Notes: generated by a model not told the origin, from the sequence alone. A DNA stretch of 48,284 nt from Microcystis elabens FACHB-917 (GCF_014698445.1 NZ_JACJSZ010000022.1:1-48284), one strand, 5' to 3'; counted from the stretch's first letter, positions 23,283 through 33,329 are shown. Translations and numbers: made by a program.

Positions 23283-25601
23283 TCAGGCTTCGGGCTTGGC
23301 CAGCGGCAGCAGGCACTTGTCGGAATCGCACCCCGCCGGGCCGGCTTCGATCAGCTCACCGCGGTCGTACTTCTGCAGCGCGAGGAAGAAATCGCCGCAC
23401 ACACGCCGTTGTTCGACCTCCGCAACCATCCGGATGTAAGTGGACTGGTCGATCGGCTCGAAGGGCAATCGAGGGAAGGTGGCGTTGGCATCGAAGCGGG
23501 CCAGAAGGGCGGCCGAGATGTAACCCTCCCCGTTCTCGATGGCACGGTGAATCGCGGCGGCCAGGGGCTCGATCTCGTGCTCGCGGAATTCCACGGTGGC
23601 GGAGGTGTTGTGGGTGGTGTAGTGCCGCTGCACCTGCATGTAGAAATCGAACTGGGCCAGGGCGGAGAAGTTGTTGATCTCCACCCGGTCGGCGCCGGGC
23701 AGGTTCGCCCAGCTGACCTCGGTGGGGATCTCGACGAGCCACTCGGTGCAGTGCGGATCGAAGGGATCGTTCAGCAGCCGCCCCTCTTCGTCCTTGTCCG
23801 ACTGGGACGGAACGATCGCGTAGCCATAGTCCATGCAGGCCAGGGCCACCGGATCGTTCTTGCGGAAGGTGATGCGGCGGATGAACCGCTGGGCCTTGGG
23901 GGGATGCCAGCCGGGGCTGGCACCGGTGAGCAGGCTCTTGGTGCCTGCGGGCTGGACGGTGGTGCAGCGGTTGGGTCGGCGCATGCCGTGGCGGTCGCAG
24001 TAGTCCCAGACCGCCTGGTGCACCCAGTCCTTCCAGCGGGAGAGGTAGGCCGCCTCGTGCTGGCGGAAGGCCCGGCCCTCCTCGCTGTCGGGGCGGCCGG
24101 CCTCCCACCACTGCAGCCAGGGGGTGCCGAAGGCGTGGACGAAGAAATCGAACAGGCCCGTGAAGCTGACCCCCACGATCGGATCCCAGGCCCGGCTGCG
24201 GCGGTAGCGCTCCACCTCGAAGCGGTGGTTGAGCAGGCAGGCCACCGCCAGACCACCGGCCCGGAAGGCATCTTCCTGGGCCTGGTGGTCAGCCGGATCG
24301 ATCCGATTGAGATGGATCTCGGCCAGGTTGCAGTGGAAATCGGCCCCCAGGATCTCGCCGCAGGGGTTGAGGCCGTAGCGGCCGAGCCGGTGCTTGAGCT
24401 CGTCCGCACCGATCTCGGGATGGTGCAGCTGCAGCCAGCGGCCGGCCTCCTCCTTGCCCTGGTCGCAGTAGATGCCGATGAACTCGGTGCGAAGCTCGGG
24501 AGTGGCCAGCAGATCGGCATTGGAGCGGGCGATGGCCTCGGGGGCGAACTGGATGGCCCCCTCACCCGACTGGAACTGCTTGCTGACCGCTTCGAGGACC
24601 ACCTCACGGCTGGGACGCACATGGAACACCCGGGTGTGGTTGGCCATGCGCAGGGCGTCGCGCTCCGGATCGATGCGCCAGTTGCCCTGCTCGTCCTGCT
24701 GCCAGAGGTTCTCCTTGGCACCGACGGCGGACGTGTCATCGGCGCAGAACTGACGCATGCCGGCGCTGCGGCGGATGTTGCCGGCCACGATCGTGACCGC
24801 CGCCTCATCGATCAGCAGGCAGCACTCCACCGAGGTGAGCTGGCGGCCACGGGCCTTGTTGAGGATCTGGGCAACCCGGCCGTAGAGGTCCTTCAGCTTG
24901 ACCGGATTGGCCATGCCGCCGAAGCCCTTGAGGGTTTCCCCCACCGGTCGCACATCCGACAGATCGACCGAGACGTGGACAGGGCCGTCGAAGCGCTCAT
25001 CGCTGCAGAGGTTGAGCAGCAGCCGGTAGCTCTCCACCCAGCCGGCGCGGGTGTCGCCGACGCGGACGCTGACGTGATGGCCGTCGATCCGGTGGGTGGT
25101 CTGCTGCTGGCGGGAGCCGATCGGCGTCAGGCCGATGCCGGTGACGCCGTCGATGACGAGGGTGTTGCGCACCTCCGGCAGCCGGCTGATCAGATGGGGC
25201 TCGATGATGGCGCCGGTGCCGCAGCCCATCATCGCCAGATCCATCATCAGGGCGAAGGCCTCCCAGTCCACCAGATTGGTGGAGGTGCAGTTGTAGGCGC
25301 CGGAGAAATTCTCGGGCTTCAGGATCCATTCGGTGCCGCCGATCCACAGCCAGCGGCCCGAGGGCAGGGCCATCTGATGGCGCTGCATGCGCCGGATCAG
25401 CTCCACCTCGGAGGCGTCGAGGGAGCCGAGAACCCGCAGGCCCTCGAGGTTGCGCTCGGCCACCTCGTGCCAGCTCTCCCGGCCACCGCTCGGCGTCTTG
25501 CGGCTGTAGGTGCGATAGAAGACCGGATAAGCCGCCGGAGCGGTGAGCGGGAAGTCCGCGGCCGGCGCTGGGGTGACGGGACGGGCGGCGGAGAGGGTCA
25601 C
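23283..25601 (-). CDS. Adenosylcobalamin-dependent ribonucleoside-triphosphate reductase (class II, monomeric)
   Basis: Makes dNTPs from NTPs using coenzyme B12, independent of oxygen. The 772-residue protein follows the Lactobacillus leichmannii-type monomeric enzyme: GAYNCTSTNL holds the first redox Cys, and NPCGEILGADFHCNLAEI holds the radical Cys, the catalytic Glu and the second redox Cys. QPAGTKSLLTGASPGWH is the phosphate-binding region, and the C-terminal CDSDKC pair regenerates the active site. The start GTG 25601 gives MTLSAARP; the open frame upstream to 25670 is unconserved. This is the usual replicative reductase of marine-type picocyanobacteria. The upstream gap of 109 bases is too short for a complete cobalamin riboswitch and no B12-box is seen. 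Confidence 0.95.
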   Translation of the reverse strand: MTLSAARPVTPAPAADFPLTAPAAYPVFYRTYSRKTPSGGRESWHEVAERNLEGLRVLGSLDASEVELIRRMQRHQMALPSGRWLWIGGTEWILKPENFSGAYNCTSTNLVDWEAFALMMDLAMMGCGTGAIIEPHLISRLPEVRNTLVIDGVTGIGLTPIGSRQQQTTHRIDGHHVSVRVGDTRAGWVESYRLLLNLCSDERFDGPVHVSVDLSDVRPVGETLKGFGGMANPVKLKDLYGRVAQILNKARGRQLTSVECCLLIDEAAVTIVAGNIRRSAGMRQFCADDTSAVGAKENLWQQDEQGNWRIDPERDALRMANHTRVFHVRPSREVVLEAVSKQFQSGEGAIQFAPEAIARSNADLLATPELRTEFIGIYCDQGKEEAGRWLQLHHPEIGADELKHRLGRYGLNPCGEILGADFHCNLAEIHLNRIDPADHQAQEDAFRAGGLAVACLLNHRFEVERYRRSRAWDPIVGVSFTGLFDFFVHAFGTPWLQWWEAGRPDSEEGRAFRQHEAAYLSRWKDWVHQAVWDYCDRHGMRRPNRCTTVQPAGTKSLLTGASPGWHPPKAQRFIRRITFRKNDPVALACMDYGYAIVPSQSDKDEEGRLLNDPFDPHCTEWLVEIPTEVSWANLPGADRVEINNFSALAQFDFYMQVQRHYTTHNTSATVEFREHEIEPLAAAIHRAIENGEGYISAALLARFDANATFPRLPFEPIDQSTYIRMVAEVEQRRVCGDFFLALQKYDRGELIEAGPAGCDSDKCLLPLAKPEA

Positions 25602-25710
25602 GGGGGATAAGGCCGGAGCGTGTTGCGCACCATAACCCCACCGGTAGGGTCTGCAAGGGCCTGCCACCACCAGCCACGGTGCCTACGGCGCAGAAGGGGA
25701 TGCTGGAGCG

Positions 25711-26406
25711 ATGGAACGGATCTGCGAACCGGAGCTGATGGACGAACCGCTGCAGGCGGAGGCCTATGCGGCAGCGGATTTCTCCAGCGGTGACCGGGAG
25801 GTTCTGGAGGGGATCGAAGCCGTCCTCGGCGCCAGGGGAGCGGGGGACGGGCAGGGTCTGAGCGTCGTGGATCTGGGCTGCGGACCGGGCAACATCACCT
25901 TTCTGCTGGCCGGGCGCTGGCCAGCGGCGAAGGTGCTCGGCATCGACGGCTCCGCCGCCATGCTGGCCATCGCCGAGCGGCGACGGCAGGCGGATCCGGC
26001 CGCCCACCGCCAGCTCCGCTTTCAGCGGCTCGTGCTGCCCAGTCCGGAACTGGCCGGCCCCTGCAGCGCGGTGGTCAGCAACAGCCTCCTGCACCACCTC
26101 CATGATCCGGGCGTGTTCTGGGCGTCCGTGAAGCAGCTGTCGGGTCCGGACACCAGCCTCTACGTGCGGGACCTGCGACGGCCACCGACCCACGCCGACC
26201 TGGAGGCGCTGGTGTCCCGTCATGCGGGGGAGGCCCCGGCGGTGCTGCGGCGCGACTACGCCCATTCCCTGCGGGCGGCCTTCACCCGCGCCGAGGTGAT
26301 CGAGCAGCTCCAGGCCACCGGGCTGGGGGGTCTGACGGTGCGGGAGGTGGACGACCGGTACCTGGAGATCCACGGCCCCATACCGCCTGGCAGGCTGGCT
26401 CCATGA
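25711..26406 (+). CDS. Class I SAM-dependent methyltransferase
   Basis: 231 residues with a standard Rossmann methyltransferase layout: motif [16 protein letters not shown] (about 52-66), acidic motif [15 protein letters not shown], motif [21 protein letters not shown]. The target is unknown; small-molecule methyltransferases of this kind (UbiE/COQ5-like) are common. ATG 25711 ([24 protein letters not shown]) resembles the usual start of family members. It overlaps prfC by 4 bases (ATGA), so the two are translationally coupled. The upstream gap to the divergent ribonucleotide reductase is about 109 bases. Confidence 0.8.
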   Translation: MERICEPELMDEPLQAEAYAAADFSSGDREVLEGIEAVLGARGAGDGQGLSVVDLGCGPGNITFLLAGRWPAAKVLGIDGSAAMLAIAERRRQADPAAHRQLRFQRLVLPSPELAGPCSAVVSNSLLHHLHDPGVFWASVKQLSGPDTSLYVRDLRRPPTHADLEALVSRHAGEAPAVLRRDYAHSLRAAFTRAEVIEQLQATGLGGLTVREVDDRYLEIHGPIPPGRLAP

Positions 26407-28055
26407 CCAGCCGTCCCCCTTCCGCCCCCGGACCGGACAACGACACCGCAGCCCTGGCGGCGGCGGTGAGCCGGCGACGCAACTTCGCCATCATTTCCCA
26501 CCCCGACGCGGGCAAGACCACCCTCACCGAGAAGCTGCTGCTCTACGGCGGGGCCATCCAGCAGGCCGGGGCGGTGAAGGCCAAGGGCGAGCAGCGCAAG
26601 GTGACCTCCGACTGGATGGAGCTGGAGAAGCAGCGCGGCATCTCGATCACCTCCACCGTGCTCCAGTTCGACTACGCCGGCAGCACGATCAACCTGCTCG
26701 ACACCCCCGGCCACCAGGACTTTTCGGAGGACACTTACCGCACCCTGGCCGCCGCCGACAACGCCGTGATGCTGGTGGATGCGGCCAAGGGCCTGGAGCC
26801 CCAGACCCGCAAACTGTTCGAGGTCTGCCGGATGCGGCGCATCCCGATCTTCACCTTCATCAACAAGATGGATCGTCCGGGGCGCGAACCCCTGGAGCTG
26901 ATCGATGAGATCGAGCAGGAGCTGGGGCTGGCCTGCTGGCCGGTGAACTGGCCGATCGGCAGCGGTGACCGCTTCCGCGGCGTCATCGATCGACGCTCCC
27001 AGGATCTGCTGCTGTTCGAGCGGGCCGAGCGGGGACGCCAGAGCCTGGAGCGGCGCCTGGCCCCGGGAGATCCCGACCGGACCGGGCTGGTGGAGGCGGA
27101 GCTGCTGGAGCTGGCGCAGGAGGAGCTGGAGCTGGTGGAGGGGGCCGGCGCGGCGCTGGATCTTGAGCGGGTCCATGCCGGTGAGCTCAGCCCGGTGTTC
27201 TTCGGCTCGGCCATGACCAACTTCGGTGTGCGCCCCTTCCTCGATGCCTTCCTGGAGCTGGCCCAGCCGCCGGTGGCCCGGGACAGCGACCAGGGGCCGG
27301 TGGATCCGCTGCGGCCGGAGTTCAGCGGCTTCGTGTTCAAGCTGCAGGCCAACATGGACCCCCGCCATCGCGACCGGGTCGCCTTCGTGCGGGTGTGCAG
27401 CGGCCGCTTCGAGAAGGACATGAGCGTGCGTCACGCCCGCAGCGGCCGCACGATCCGCCTGTCGCGGCCCCAGAAGCTGTTCGGCCAGGACCGGGAGGTG
27501 GTGGACGACGCCTACCCCGGCGATGTGATCGGCCTGAACAACCCGGGCATGTTCGCCATCGGCGACACCCTCTACACCGGCTCGCGGGTGGAGTACGAGG
27601 GGATCCCCTGTTTCAGCCCGGAAATCTTCGCCTGGCTGCGCAACCCCAACCCCTCGGCCTTCAAGAGCTTCCGCAAGGGGGTGAACGAGCTGCGGGAGGA
27701 GGGGGCCGTGCAGGTGCTCTACGACACCGACCCCAGCAAGCGGGATCCGATCCTGGCGGCGGTGGGCCAGCTGCAGCTGGAGGTGGTGCAGTACCGGCTG
27801 GAGAACGAGTACGGGGTCACCAGCCGGCTCGAACCGCTGGAGTTCAGCGTCGCCCGCTGGGTGAGCGGCGGCTGGCCGGCCCTGGAGCGGGTCGGGCGCC
27901 TGTTCAACTGCAAGACGGTCCGCGACGCCTGGGACCGGCCGGTGCTGCTGTTCCGCAACGACTGGAATCTGCACCAATTGCAGGAGGACCATCCCGAGCT
28001 GGAGCTGCACGGGGTGGCGCCGGTGGTGAGCGGGGTGGAGCCGATCGCCCTCTGA
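26403..28055 (+). CDS. prfC: Peptide chain release factor 3
   Basis: GTPase that recycles RF1/RF2 from the ribosome after termination. G1 is [21 protein letters not shown], the switch I stretch [17 protein letters not shown]3 [19 protein letters not shown]4 [21 protein letters not shown]5-like [11 protein letters not shown], and the RF3-type C-terminal region [18 protein letters not shown] with a final [15 protein letters not shown]. At 550 residues it is about 20 longer than E. coli RF3 because of the N-terminal extension. Coupled to the upstream methyltransferase by a 4-base overlap. Confidence 0.95.
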   Translation: MTSRPPSAPGPDNDTAALAAAVSRRRNFAIISHPDAGKTTLTEKLLLYGGAIQQAGAVKAKGEQRKVTSDWMELEKQRGISITSTVLQFDYAGSTINLLDTPGHQDFSEDTYRTLAAADNAVMLVDAAKGLEPQTRKLFEVCRMRRIPIFTFINKMDRPGREPLELIDEIEQELGLACWPVNWPIGSGDRFRGVIDRRSQDLLLFERAERGRQSLERRLAPGDPDRTGLVEAELLELAQEELELVEGAGAALDLERVHAGELSPVFFGSAMTNFGVRPFLDAFLELAQPPVARDSDQGPVDPLRPEFSGFVFKLQANMDPRHRDRVAFVRVCSGRFEKDMSVRHARSGRTIRLSRPQKLFGQDREVVDDAYPGDVIGLNNPGMFAIGDTLYTGSRVEYEGIPCFSPEIFAWLRNPNPSAFKSFRKGVNELREEGAVQVLYDTDPSKRDPILAAVGQLQLEVVQYRLENEYGVTSRLEPLEFSVARWVSGGWPALERVGRLFNCKTVRDAWDRPVLLFRNDWNLHQLQEDHPELELHGVAPVVSGVEPIAL

Positions 28056-28131
28056 TCCCGGCGGCCGATCACTGCGGGCACCCGTTCCGCCGGGGCGGCC
28101 CCCCTCGCGCCGGGAGGGCGGAGAGGGCAGA

Positions 28132-28413
28132 ATGAAACAACAATTCGTCACGCCGCAACGGACGGTCACTGTGATGCCTCGATCCGTGACGCCATCCCCG
28201 CTCTGGCTCGTGCGTCCCCGAAGCGACGGGGGCAGTGATTACGTCAGCTTCCAGCCCTCCCAAGGGGTCGTGGAGATGCGCGAAGGCAGCCACCTGCCGC
28301 CCCAGATGCCCCTGCTCAAGCGGCGTCGCTCGTTGGCCATCGAGGAGGCCGAGGCCTGCCGGCGCCGTCTGCAACAGGAAGCCGGATATCACCGCAGTGA
28401 ACCCCTTTTCTAA
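28132..28413 (+). CDS. DUF1651-like small protein
   Basis: 93 residues. The layout WLVRP...YVSFQP...PPQMPLLKRRRSLAIEEA...RR resembles DUF1651, a family largely limited to marine-type Synechococcus and Prochlorococcus, with the conserved LK(T/S/R)RRxL block near the C-terminus. Function unknown. ATG 28132 opens the frame; ATG 28174 is an alternative that removes an unconserved Thr/Val-rich lead. It lies 24 bases ahead of the CPP1-like gene. Confidence 0.5.
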   Translation: MKQQFVTPQRTVTVMPRSVTPSPLWLVRPRSDGGSDYVSFQPSQGVVEMREGSHLPPQMPLLKRRRSLAIEEAEACRRRLQQEAGYHRSEPLF

Positions 28414-28437
28414 CCTTGGGTCGATACGCTCGGTGGT

Positions 28438-29124
28438 ATGAACCAAGGATCCGACCATCCCCAGCCGGCCCCTGACGCCTCCGATCCGTACGAACGGCTG
28501 GGCGTCGCCCCCGACGCCTCCTTCGACACGGTCCAGGAGGCCAAGATCGCCCGTCTCAAGGAGGCCGGAGACGATCCGATGGTGTGCTCTCGCATCGAGG
28601 CCGCCTACGACGCCGTGCTGATGGATCGGCTCAAGGAACGCCAGCAGGGGCGGGTCAGCAGCGCCGCCCGTTACGCCTCCCAGCGGGAACAGGCCTCACC
28701 CCCCCCGAACCGGCCGGCCCTCTCGGCCCTGCCCAGCCTGCCCCAGCTTCCCCCCTCCCGCCTGCCGCGCCCGAGTTTCACGGCGCCCCGCCTGAAGCTG
28801 GCCAGCGGGCGGGAACTCTGGTTTCCCCTGGCCACCGATGGGGTGCTGCTGCTGCTCCTGCTGACGCTGCCCACCGCGGCCCCGGAACTGCTCACGGCTC
28901 TGGCCACCGGCGTCACCATGCTCAACCTGCAGCGGCGCAACGGCCGCTTCCTGGCGGCGGTGGGCTGGTCCTTCGCCCTGCTCTGCCTGGGCCTGATCGT
29001 GGGCGGACTGCTCGCCGGCGGCTTCGGGGTTCCCCTCACCCAGTCTCTGCCGATCTCCACCCTCCAGCTCCAGAGCGTCCCCGCGATCCTGCTGCTGCTC
29101 CTCGGCGCCCTGCTGATCACCTGA
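28438..29124 (+). CDS. CPP1-like (J-like, DUF3353) membrane protein
   Basis: 228 residues. The N-terminal part (DPYERLGVAPDASFDTVQEAKIARLKE...IEAAYDAVLMDRLKERQQG) is a J-like domain without the HPD tripeptide. A Pro-rich linker and three or four membrane helices follow (about 137-152, 158-175, 182-200, 211-227). This is the layout of CPP1/CDF1, which in chloroplasts stabilises protochlorophyllide oxidoreductase; the cyanobacterial homologues are thought to have a chaperone-like role at membranes. Convergent with hslO, 19 bases apart. Confidence 0.8.
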   Translation: MNQGSDHPQPAPDASDPYERLGVAPDASFDTVQEAKIARLKEAGDDPMVCSRIEAAYDAVLMDRLKERQQGRVSSAARYASQREQASPPPNRPALSALPSLPQLPPSRLPRPSFTAPRLKLASGRELWFPLATDGVLLLLLLTLPTAAPELLTALATGVTMLNLQRRNGRFLAAVGWSFALLCLGLIVGGLLAGGFGVPLTQSLPISTLQLQSVPAILLLLLGALLIT

Positions 29125-29143
29125 GGCCCGTCGGCGCCGGTCC

Positions 29144-30061
29144 TCAGGCCACGGCGGCCAGCTCGTCGATCAGTTCCTGCAGCTCGGGGGCCTCGACCCG
29201 GTAGACCGCACTGCAGAAATGGCAGGTCAGTTCGGCCTGGCCGTCCTCGTCGAGCATGGCTCTGAGTTCATCGCGGCCCAGGAGGCGCAGGGCGCTGACG
29301 CTGCGATGACGGCTGCAGGGGCAGTGGAAACGCACCGGCTGCTCGATCCGCCCCGCCTCGAGGGGCTGGGGATCGAGGTCCGGAAAGATGTCCTCGAACA
29401 GGGCCTGGAGCTGGTGGGCATTGGTGGCGAGGCGCTCACTGAACCCGGTGATCTCCCGGCAGCGCTCCTCCAGCAGGGCCACCAGGCCCGGCTCCCGCGC
29501 CGCCTTCGGCAGCACCTGCACCAGCACCCCACCGGCGCAGCGCACGCCGGAACTGTCGATCGTCTCCCCCACGAACAGGGCCGAAGGGGTCTGCTCGGAG
29601 TGGAGCAGGTAGGAGGCCACGTCCTCACCGATGCCGCCGCTCACCAGCTCCACGGTGCTGCTGAAGGGTTCGCCCTGACCCCGGTCCCGCACCACGTGCA
29701 GGTAGCCGGTGCCGGTGGCGCGGCGGAAGTCGAAGCGGTGGCCACCGCCCGCGTCGGGGAGCAGGTCGAGCTCCAGGTCCGGCCGGCCCACGTAGCCCCT
29801 CACGGTGCCGTCCCGACCCGCATCCACCATCAATCCCCGTAGCGGCCCGTCGGACTGGATGCGCAGGTTCACACGGCCGTGGGCGACCTTCATCGAGCTG
29901 GCCAGCAGCAGCCCCGCCGTCATCGCCCGGCCCAGCAGGGCCGTGGTGAGGAACGAGAGCCCATGGCGATCGCTGGCCACCCGGCTGGCGGCGGTGGTGG
30001 TGACCGCCACCATGCGGATGCCGCCCCCGGCACCGGTGGCCCTCAGCAGGCTGTCCCCCAT
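29144..30061 (-). CDS. hslO: Redox-regulated chaperone Hsp33
   Basis: Holdase activated by oxidation. The substrate-binding core ([20 protein letters not shown]..., [46 protein letters not shown]) is followed by the C-terminal zinc switch. That switch shows FHCPCSR and, later, LTCHFCS: four cysteines in CxC and CxxC arrangement, as in active Hsp33. I start at ATG 30061 because the conserved sequence begins there; the frame upstream (to 30109) encodes a Met/Gly-rich repeat ([12 protein letters not shown]). It follows the ABC ATPase gene by 55 bases on the same strand. Confidence 0.93.
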   Translation of the reverse strand: MGDSLLRATGAGGGIRMVAVTTTAASRVASDRHGLSFLTTALLGRAMTAGLLLASSMKVAHGRVNLRIQSDGPLRGLMVDAGRDGTVRGYVGRPDLELDLLPDAGGGHRFDFRRATGTGYLHVVRDRGQGEPFSSTVELVSGGIGEDVASYLLHSEQTPSALFVGETIDSSGVRCAGGVLVQVLPKAAREPGLVALLEERCREITGFSERLATNAHQLQALFEDIFPDLDPQPLEAGRIEQPVRFHCPCSRHRSVSALRLLGRDELRAMLDEDGQAELTCHFCSAVYRVEAPELQELIDELAAVA

Positions 30062-30116
30062 GGACTGTCCCCCCATGAACTCGCCGCCCATCAAGCCGTC
30101 CCCCACCATCCGCCGG

Positions 30117-30770
30117 TCATCGTAAGGAGGCGGATCGCGGGGCCTCCAGGGGTTGCAGGCCGCCGCCCTCCAGGCGCCAGCCGTGGTCGATCACACCCCG
30201 GAACAGCTCGGGTTCGTGGGTGACCACCAGCAGCGCCCGCTCCCGGGCCAGCTCCCCCAACAACTGCAGCACCTCCTCCCGCACGGTCCAGTCGAGGCCG
30301 GCGGTGGGCTCATCCAGCAGCAGCACCCGGGCATCCCGCACCAACTGCACCGCCAGCGCCAGCCGCCGCTGCTGGCCGCCGCTGAGCCGTTCGGGAGCCT
30401 GCTGCAGGGAGAGGCTGCCGAGTCCCACCTGCTCCAGCACCGCCTCGGCCCTCTCGGCGGTGAGGCGCCGCTGGCCCAGCTTCAGTTCCTGGCCCACCGT
30501 CAGACCGAGGAAATGACGTTCCGGGAACTGGAACACCAGCCCGCACAGCCAGCGGCGCTGGCGGCTGCTGAGCGCCTCCCCCTGCCAGAGGATGCGGCCG
30601 GCATCGGGTTCGGCCAGGCCGCAGAGCACCTCCAGCAGGGTGGTCTTGCCGCTGCCGCTGCGGCCGGCCACCAGGGCCGGGGCTCCCACCGCCAGCTGCA
30701 GGGACACATCCCGCAGCACCGGTCCGGCCGCCGTGGCGGGGTGGTAGCGCAGGCCGATCACATCAAGCAT
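30117..30770 (-). CDS. ABC transporter ATP-binding protein (ECF/CbiO-like)
   Basis: 217-residue stand-alone ABC ATPase: Walker [17 protein letters not shown]-loop [10 protein letters not shown], signature [12 protein letters not shown], Walker [14 protein letters not shown], switch His in VVTHEPELF. The FPE after the Q-loop and overall look are those of the energy-coupling-factor/cobalt group and of the plastid ABCI11-type protein. No permease gene is adjacent, so the transported substrate is open. I use ATG 30770 ([11 protein letters not shown]). Probably co-transcribed with hslO downstream. Confidence 0.85.
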   Translation of the reverse strand: MLDVIGLRYHPATAAGPVLRDVSLQLAVGAPALVAGRSGSGKTTLLEVLCGLAEPDAGRILWQGEALSSRQRRWLCGLVFQFPERHFLGLTVGQELKLGQRRLTAERAEAVLEQVGLGSLSLQQAPERLSGGQQRRLALAVQLVRDARVLLLDEPTAGLDWTVREEVLQLLGELARERALLVVTHEPELFRGVIDHGWRLEGGGLQPLEAPRSASLR

Positions 30771-30880
30771 CCCACCAGCATGCCGTCCGGCGCTGCGGCG
30801 CTGCGGCACTGAAGCGCTGAGGCGCGGGGGCCCGGGAACGTGTTGGATGGGAGCACAGGCGCGCCCTCCCCCCCTTGTCC

Positions 30881-31327
30881 ATGGATGTCCGATTTCGCGA
30901 AGTGGATCCGTTCAACTGCTGGATCTGGCTGCACTTCGCCGAGCAGCCCGGCGCGGCCGAGCGGGGCTACGTCGAAACGGCCTTCGACAGCTGGTTCTTC
31001 CTCGGCAAGCTGGGCGGCTTCAACGCCGAGAACCTCCAGACCCACGAGGGGGGTGTGGACCTGGGCTGGCTCCCCTACGACACCGAGGCTGCCGAACGCT
31101 GCCTGCCGGCCCTGATGCACAACATGGGAACGATGGAGTACCAGGACGACTGGGCCCGCTGCTGGGTCGATCTGGGGACCAGCGATGCCCTGGCCCTCGA
31201 TGTGCTGATCAACGCCCTGCGTCAGCTCGACAACGACGTGCTGGAGATCACCGAGCTGGTGATCGGTGGCCTCAACGAGGACTGGCCGATCGACGAGGAG
31301 CCTGAGAGCCCGTTCTCCGGGGCCTGA
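30881..31327 (+). CDS. DUF3531 protein
   Basis: 148 residues, soluble and acidic. FREVDPFNCWIWLHF, ETAFDSWFFLGKLGGFNAENLQ, LPYDTEAAERCLPALMHNMG and QDDWARCWVDLGTSDALALDVL are conserved in cyanobacteria and plastids as DUF3531; no function is established. ATG 30881 is chosen over TTG 30875. The stop overlaps the rsmE start by one base (TGATG), so they are probably coupled. Confidence 0.82.
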   Translation: MDVRFREVDPFNCWIWLHFAEQPGAAERGYVETAFDSWFFLGKLGGFNAENLQTHEGGVDLGWLPYDTEAAERCLPALMHNMGTMEYQDDWARCWVDLGTSDALALDVLINALRQLDNDVLEITELVIGGLNEDWPIDEEPESPFSGA

Positions 31328-32130
31328 TGGGGCGGGAGCTGCGCCGCCTGCTGATCGCCCCGGAGCGGATCGCCGCCCTGGCCGCCGCAGGGCAGGGCCA
31401 GGGCCGGCTGGCCCTGGAGCCCCAGGAACTGCACTACCTGGAGCGGGTGCTGCGCTTCCGCAGCGGCGATCGCCTCGCCCTGGTCGACGGCGTCGGCGGT
31501 CTCTGGACGGCGGTGCTCGGGCCGGAGCGGAACCTGCGGCTGGAGCAGGGGCCCGAGGCCCCGCTGCTGCGCCAGCAGCCGCTCGGGCCGCCCCTGGAGC
31601 TGGCCATGGCGGTGCCCCGGCGGGAGGCGGATCTGGTCTGGCGCATGGCCACCGAACTGGGGGCCGACCGGCTCCAGCCCCTGCTGGCTGAGCGAGGCGC
31701 CGCGGGGGAGCGCTGCCCCCTCCCCCGCTGGCAGGGGATTGTGCGGGAGGCCACCGAGCAGTGCGAACGGCTGTGGCATCCGGTGCTGGAGGCGCCCCTG
31801 CCGACCGGGGAATGGCTGGGCCGGCCCGGGGAGGGCATCGCCCTGCTGGCCACCACCCGGCGGGAGGGCCTGCCCCTGTGCAGCCGGCGGCTGCAGGAGC
31901 TGGCCGACGGGGCCAACGAGGCGGACCTGGCGGCTGGCCTCCGCCTGGCGATCGGCCCGGAAGGGGGCTGGAGCCCCCAGGAGGAGGCGCGGGCCGAAAC
32001 GGCCGGCTGGCAGCCGGTGAGCCTGGGGCCCACGATCCTGCGCACAGCCACCGCCGCGGTGGCCGGCCTGGCCCTGCTGGCCGACTGGCGGACGCTCAGG
32101 AGCGCATCATGCCGGCGGCCATCTCCTTGA
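31327..32130 (+). CDS. rsmE: 16S rRNA (uracil1498-N3)-methyltransferase
   Basis: SPOUT-fold methyltransferase that modifies 16S rRNA. RRLLIAPERI...LEPQELHYLERVLRFRSGDRLALVDG is the N-terminal PUA-like part. The C-terminal knot shows AMAVPRREADLVWRMATELGA, RWQGIVREATEQCERLWHPVL, LAIGPEGGWSPQEEA and SLGPTILRTATAAVAGL, which are the SAM-binding loops. 267 residues, normal. The last 35 bases overlap the convergent small gene that ends at 32096. Confidence 0.93.
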   Translation: MGRELRRLLIAPERIAALAAAGQGQGRLALEPQELHYLERVLRFRSGDRLALVDGVGGLWTAVLGPERNLRLEQGPEAPLLRQQPLGPPLELAMAVPRREADLVWRMATELGADRLQPLLAERGAAGERCPLPRWQGIVREATEQCERLWHPVLEAPLPTGEWLGRPGEGIALLATTRREGLPLCSRRLQELADGANEADLAAGLRLAIGPEGGWSPQEEARAETAGWQPVSLGPTILRTATAAVAGLALLADWRTLRSASCRRPSP

Positions 32131-32476
32131 ACACAGCCAGGTTGGCCCCGGGGGTGCGGCGCTTCATCGGGGTGGCCCCACCGGCGGTGACGCACTCGGG
32201 GGCGAAGGTGACCATCGACGGGGCCGGCCGCAGCGCCTCCGCCGCGGCCAGTTCGGCGGCGATCGCCTCGGCGGTGGTGAGGGAGGACACGGGCTGGGGG
32301 GTGGCCTCGGCCGTCGCCGCGGCAGGGGCGGAGGCCGCGTTCCGCTCCTCGGTGGCCTTGGCAGGGGCCTTGGGGTCCGGTTTGGCCTCAGCCCTGGGGG
32401 GAGCCACCACGGCCGGGGGCTGGTTGCCTTCGCCGCCACCCAGATCGAGGAAGAACTTGGGTCGTTTGAAGACCAT
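32096..32476 (-). CDS. Small protein with conserved-looking ends and Pro/Ala-rich middle
   Basis: 126 residues from ATG 32476. The start (VFKRPKFFLDLGGGE) and end (TFAPECVTAGG, MKRRTPGANLAVFKEMAAGMM) look structured, while the middle 70 residues are Pro/Ala/Glu-rich and likely disordered. I do not recognise a named family; similar cyanobacterial proteins of unknown function exist in my memory but I cannot name one. It overlaps the 3' end of rsmE convergently and is divergent from the DUF92 gene. Confidence 0.55.
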   Translation of the reverse strand: MVFKRPKFFLDLGGGEGNQPPAVVAPPRAEAKPDPKAPAKATEERNAASAPAAATAEATPQPVSSLTTAEAIAAELAAAEALRPAPSMVTFAPECVTAGGATPMKRRTPGANLAVFKEMAAGMMRS

Positions 32477-32567
32477 GCGCAGCACCGCCGGATCCAGGGA
32501 TTATCCGCCGAGGCCGGCGCCAAGCGACCCCTGGCTTAGATCTGTGCAACACAACCGAGCCTCTGCC

Positions 32568-33329
32568 ATGCTGCCGCTGCCGCCCCAGGACCTCCTGCAC
32601 TGGCTGGCGGCCCTGGCGATCAACGGGCTGCTGATCGGCCTGGCCCAGCGCCTCCCCCTGCTCACCCGGGCGGGCTGGGTCCATGCCGGGGTGCTGGGCA
32701 CCCTGCTGTGGGGAAGCCTGGGCTGGCGCGGCTGGCTGGCGGTGGTGGTGTATCTGGCCCTGGGCAGCGGCGTGACGAAGCTGGGGTTCCGGCGCAAGCG
32801 GGAAAAGGGGCTGGCGGAGGGCCGTGGAGGCCGGCGGGGGCCCGAGAACGTCTGGGGCTCCGCCCTGGTGGGCACGATCCTGGCCCTGCTGGCCTGCCGG
32901 GCACCGGCGGCCACGCAGCCCCTGCTGCTGGCCGGTTTCGCCGCCAGCTTCGCTGCCAAGCTCGCCGACACCTTCGGCAGCGAGATCGGCAAGCGCTGGG
33001 GCCGCCGCACCGTGCTGATCACCACCCTGCGGCCCGTGCCTCCGGGGACCGAGGGGGCCATCAGCCTGGAGGGCACCGCCGCCAGCCTCCTGGGCAGCGC
33101 CCTGATGACCCTGGCCATGGCGGCCCTGGGGGTGATCCGCGGCTGGCCGCTGGCGACCCTGGTGGGCAGCGTCGGGCTGGTGGCGACCCTGGCCGAGAGC
33201 GTGGTGGGCGCCAGCCTGCAGCGGCACTGGGGCTGGCTGACCAACGAGGTGGTCAACGGGCTCCAGACCCTGCTGGCGGCCCTGCTGGCGATGGCGCTGG
33301 TGCCATGGCTGTCGCAGGGCCAGGGCTGA
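32568..33329 (+). CDS. DUF92/VTE6-type membrane kinase
   Basis: 253 residues, about six membrane helices. The family blocks GVLGTLLWGSLGW, GSGVTKLGFRRKREKGLAEGRGGRRGPENVWG, FAASFAAKLADTFGSEIGKRWGRRT, LRPVPPGTEGAISLEGTAAS and NEVVNGLQTLLAAL match DUF92 (TIGR00297). The plant member VTE6 is a phytyl-phosphate kinase that recycles phytol from chlorophyll for tocopherol and phylloquinone; the same role is likely here. Its last 77 bases overlap the 3' end of the convergent sigma factor gene. Confidence 0.85.
   Translation: MLPLPPQDLLHWLAALAINGLLIGLAQRLPLLTRAGWVHAGVLGTLLWGSLGWRGWLAVVVYLALGSGVTKLGFRRKREKGLAEGRGGRRGPENVWGSALVGTILALLACRAPAATQPLLLAGFAASFAAKLADTFGSEIGKRWGRRTVLITTLRPVPPGTEGAISLEGTAASLLGSALMTLAMAALGVIRGWPLATLVGSVGLVATLAESVVGASLQRHWGWLTNEVVNGLQTLLAALLAMALVPWLSQGQG

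Noticed and set aside
25602..25710. Cobalamin riboswitch ahead of the B12-dependent ribonucleotide reductase
   Set aside because: The 109-base gap is shorter than a full riboswitch and no B12-box could be found.
31761..33329. Single 522-codon plus-strand gene covering the DUF92 region
   Set aside because: Only the part from ATG 32568 has family sequence; the rest overlaps rsmE and the small minus-strand gene and is compositional noise.
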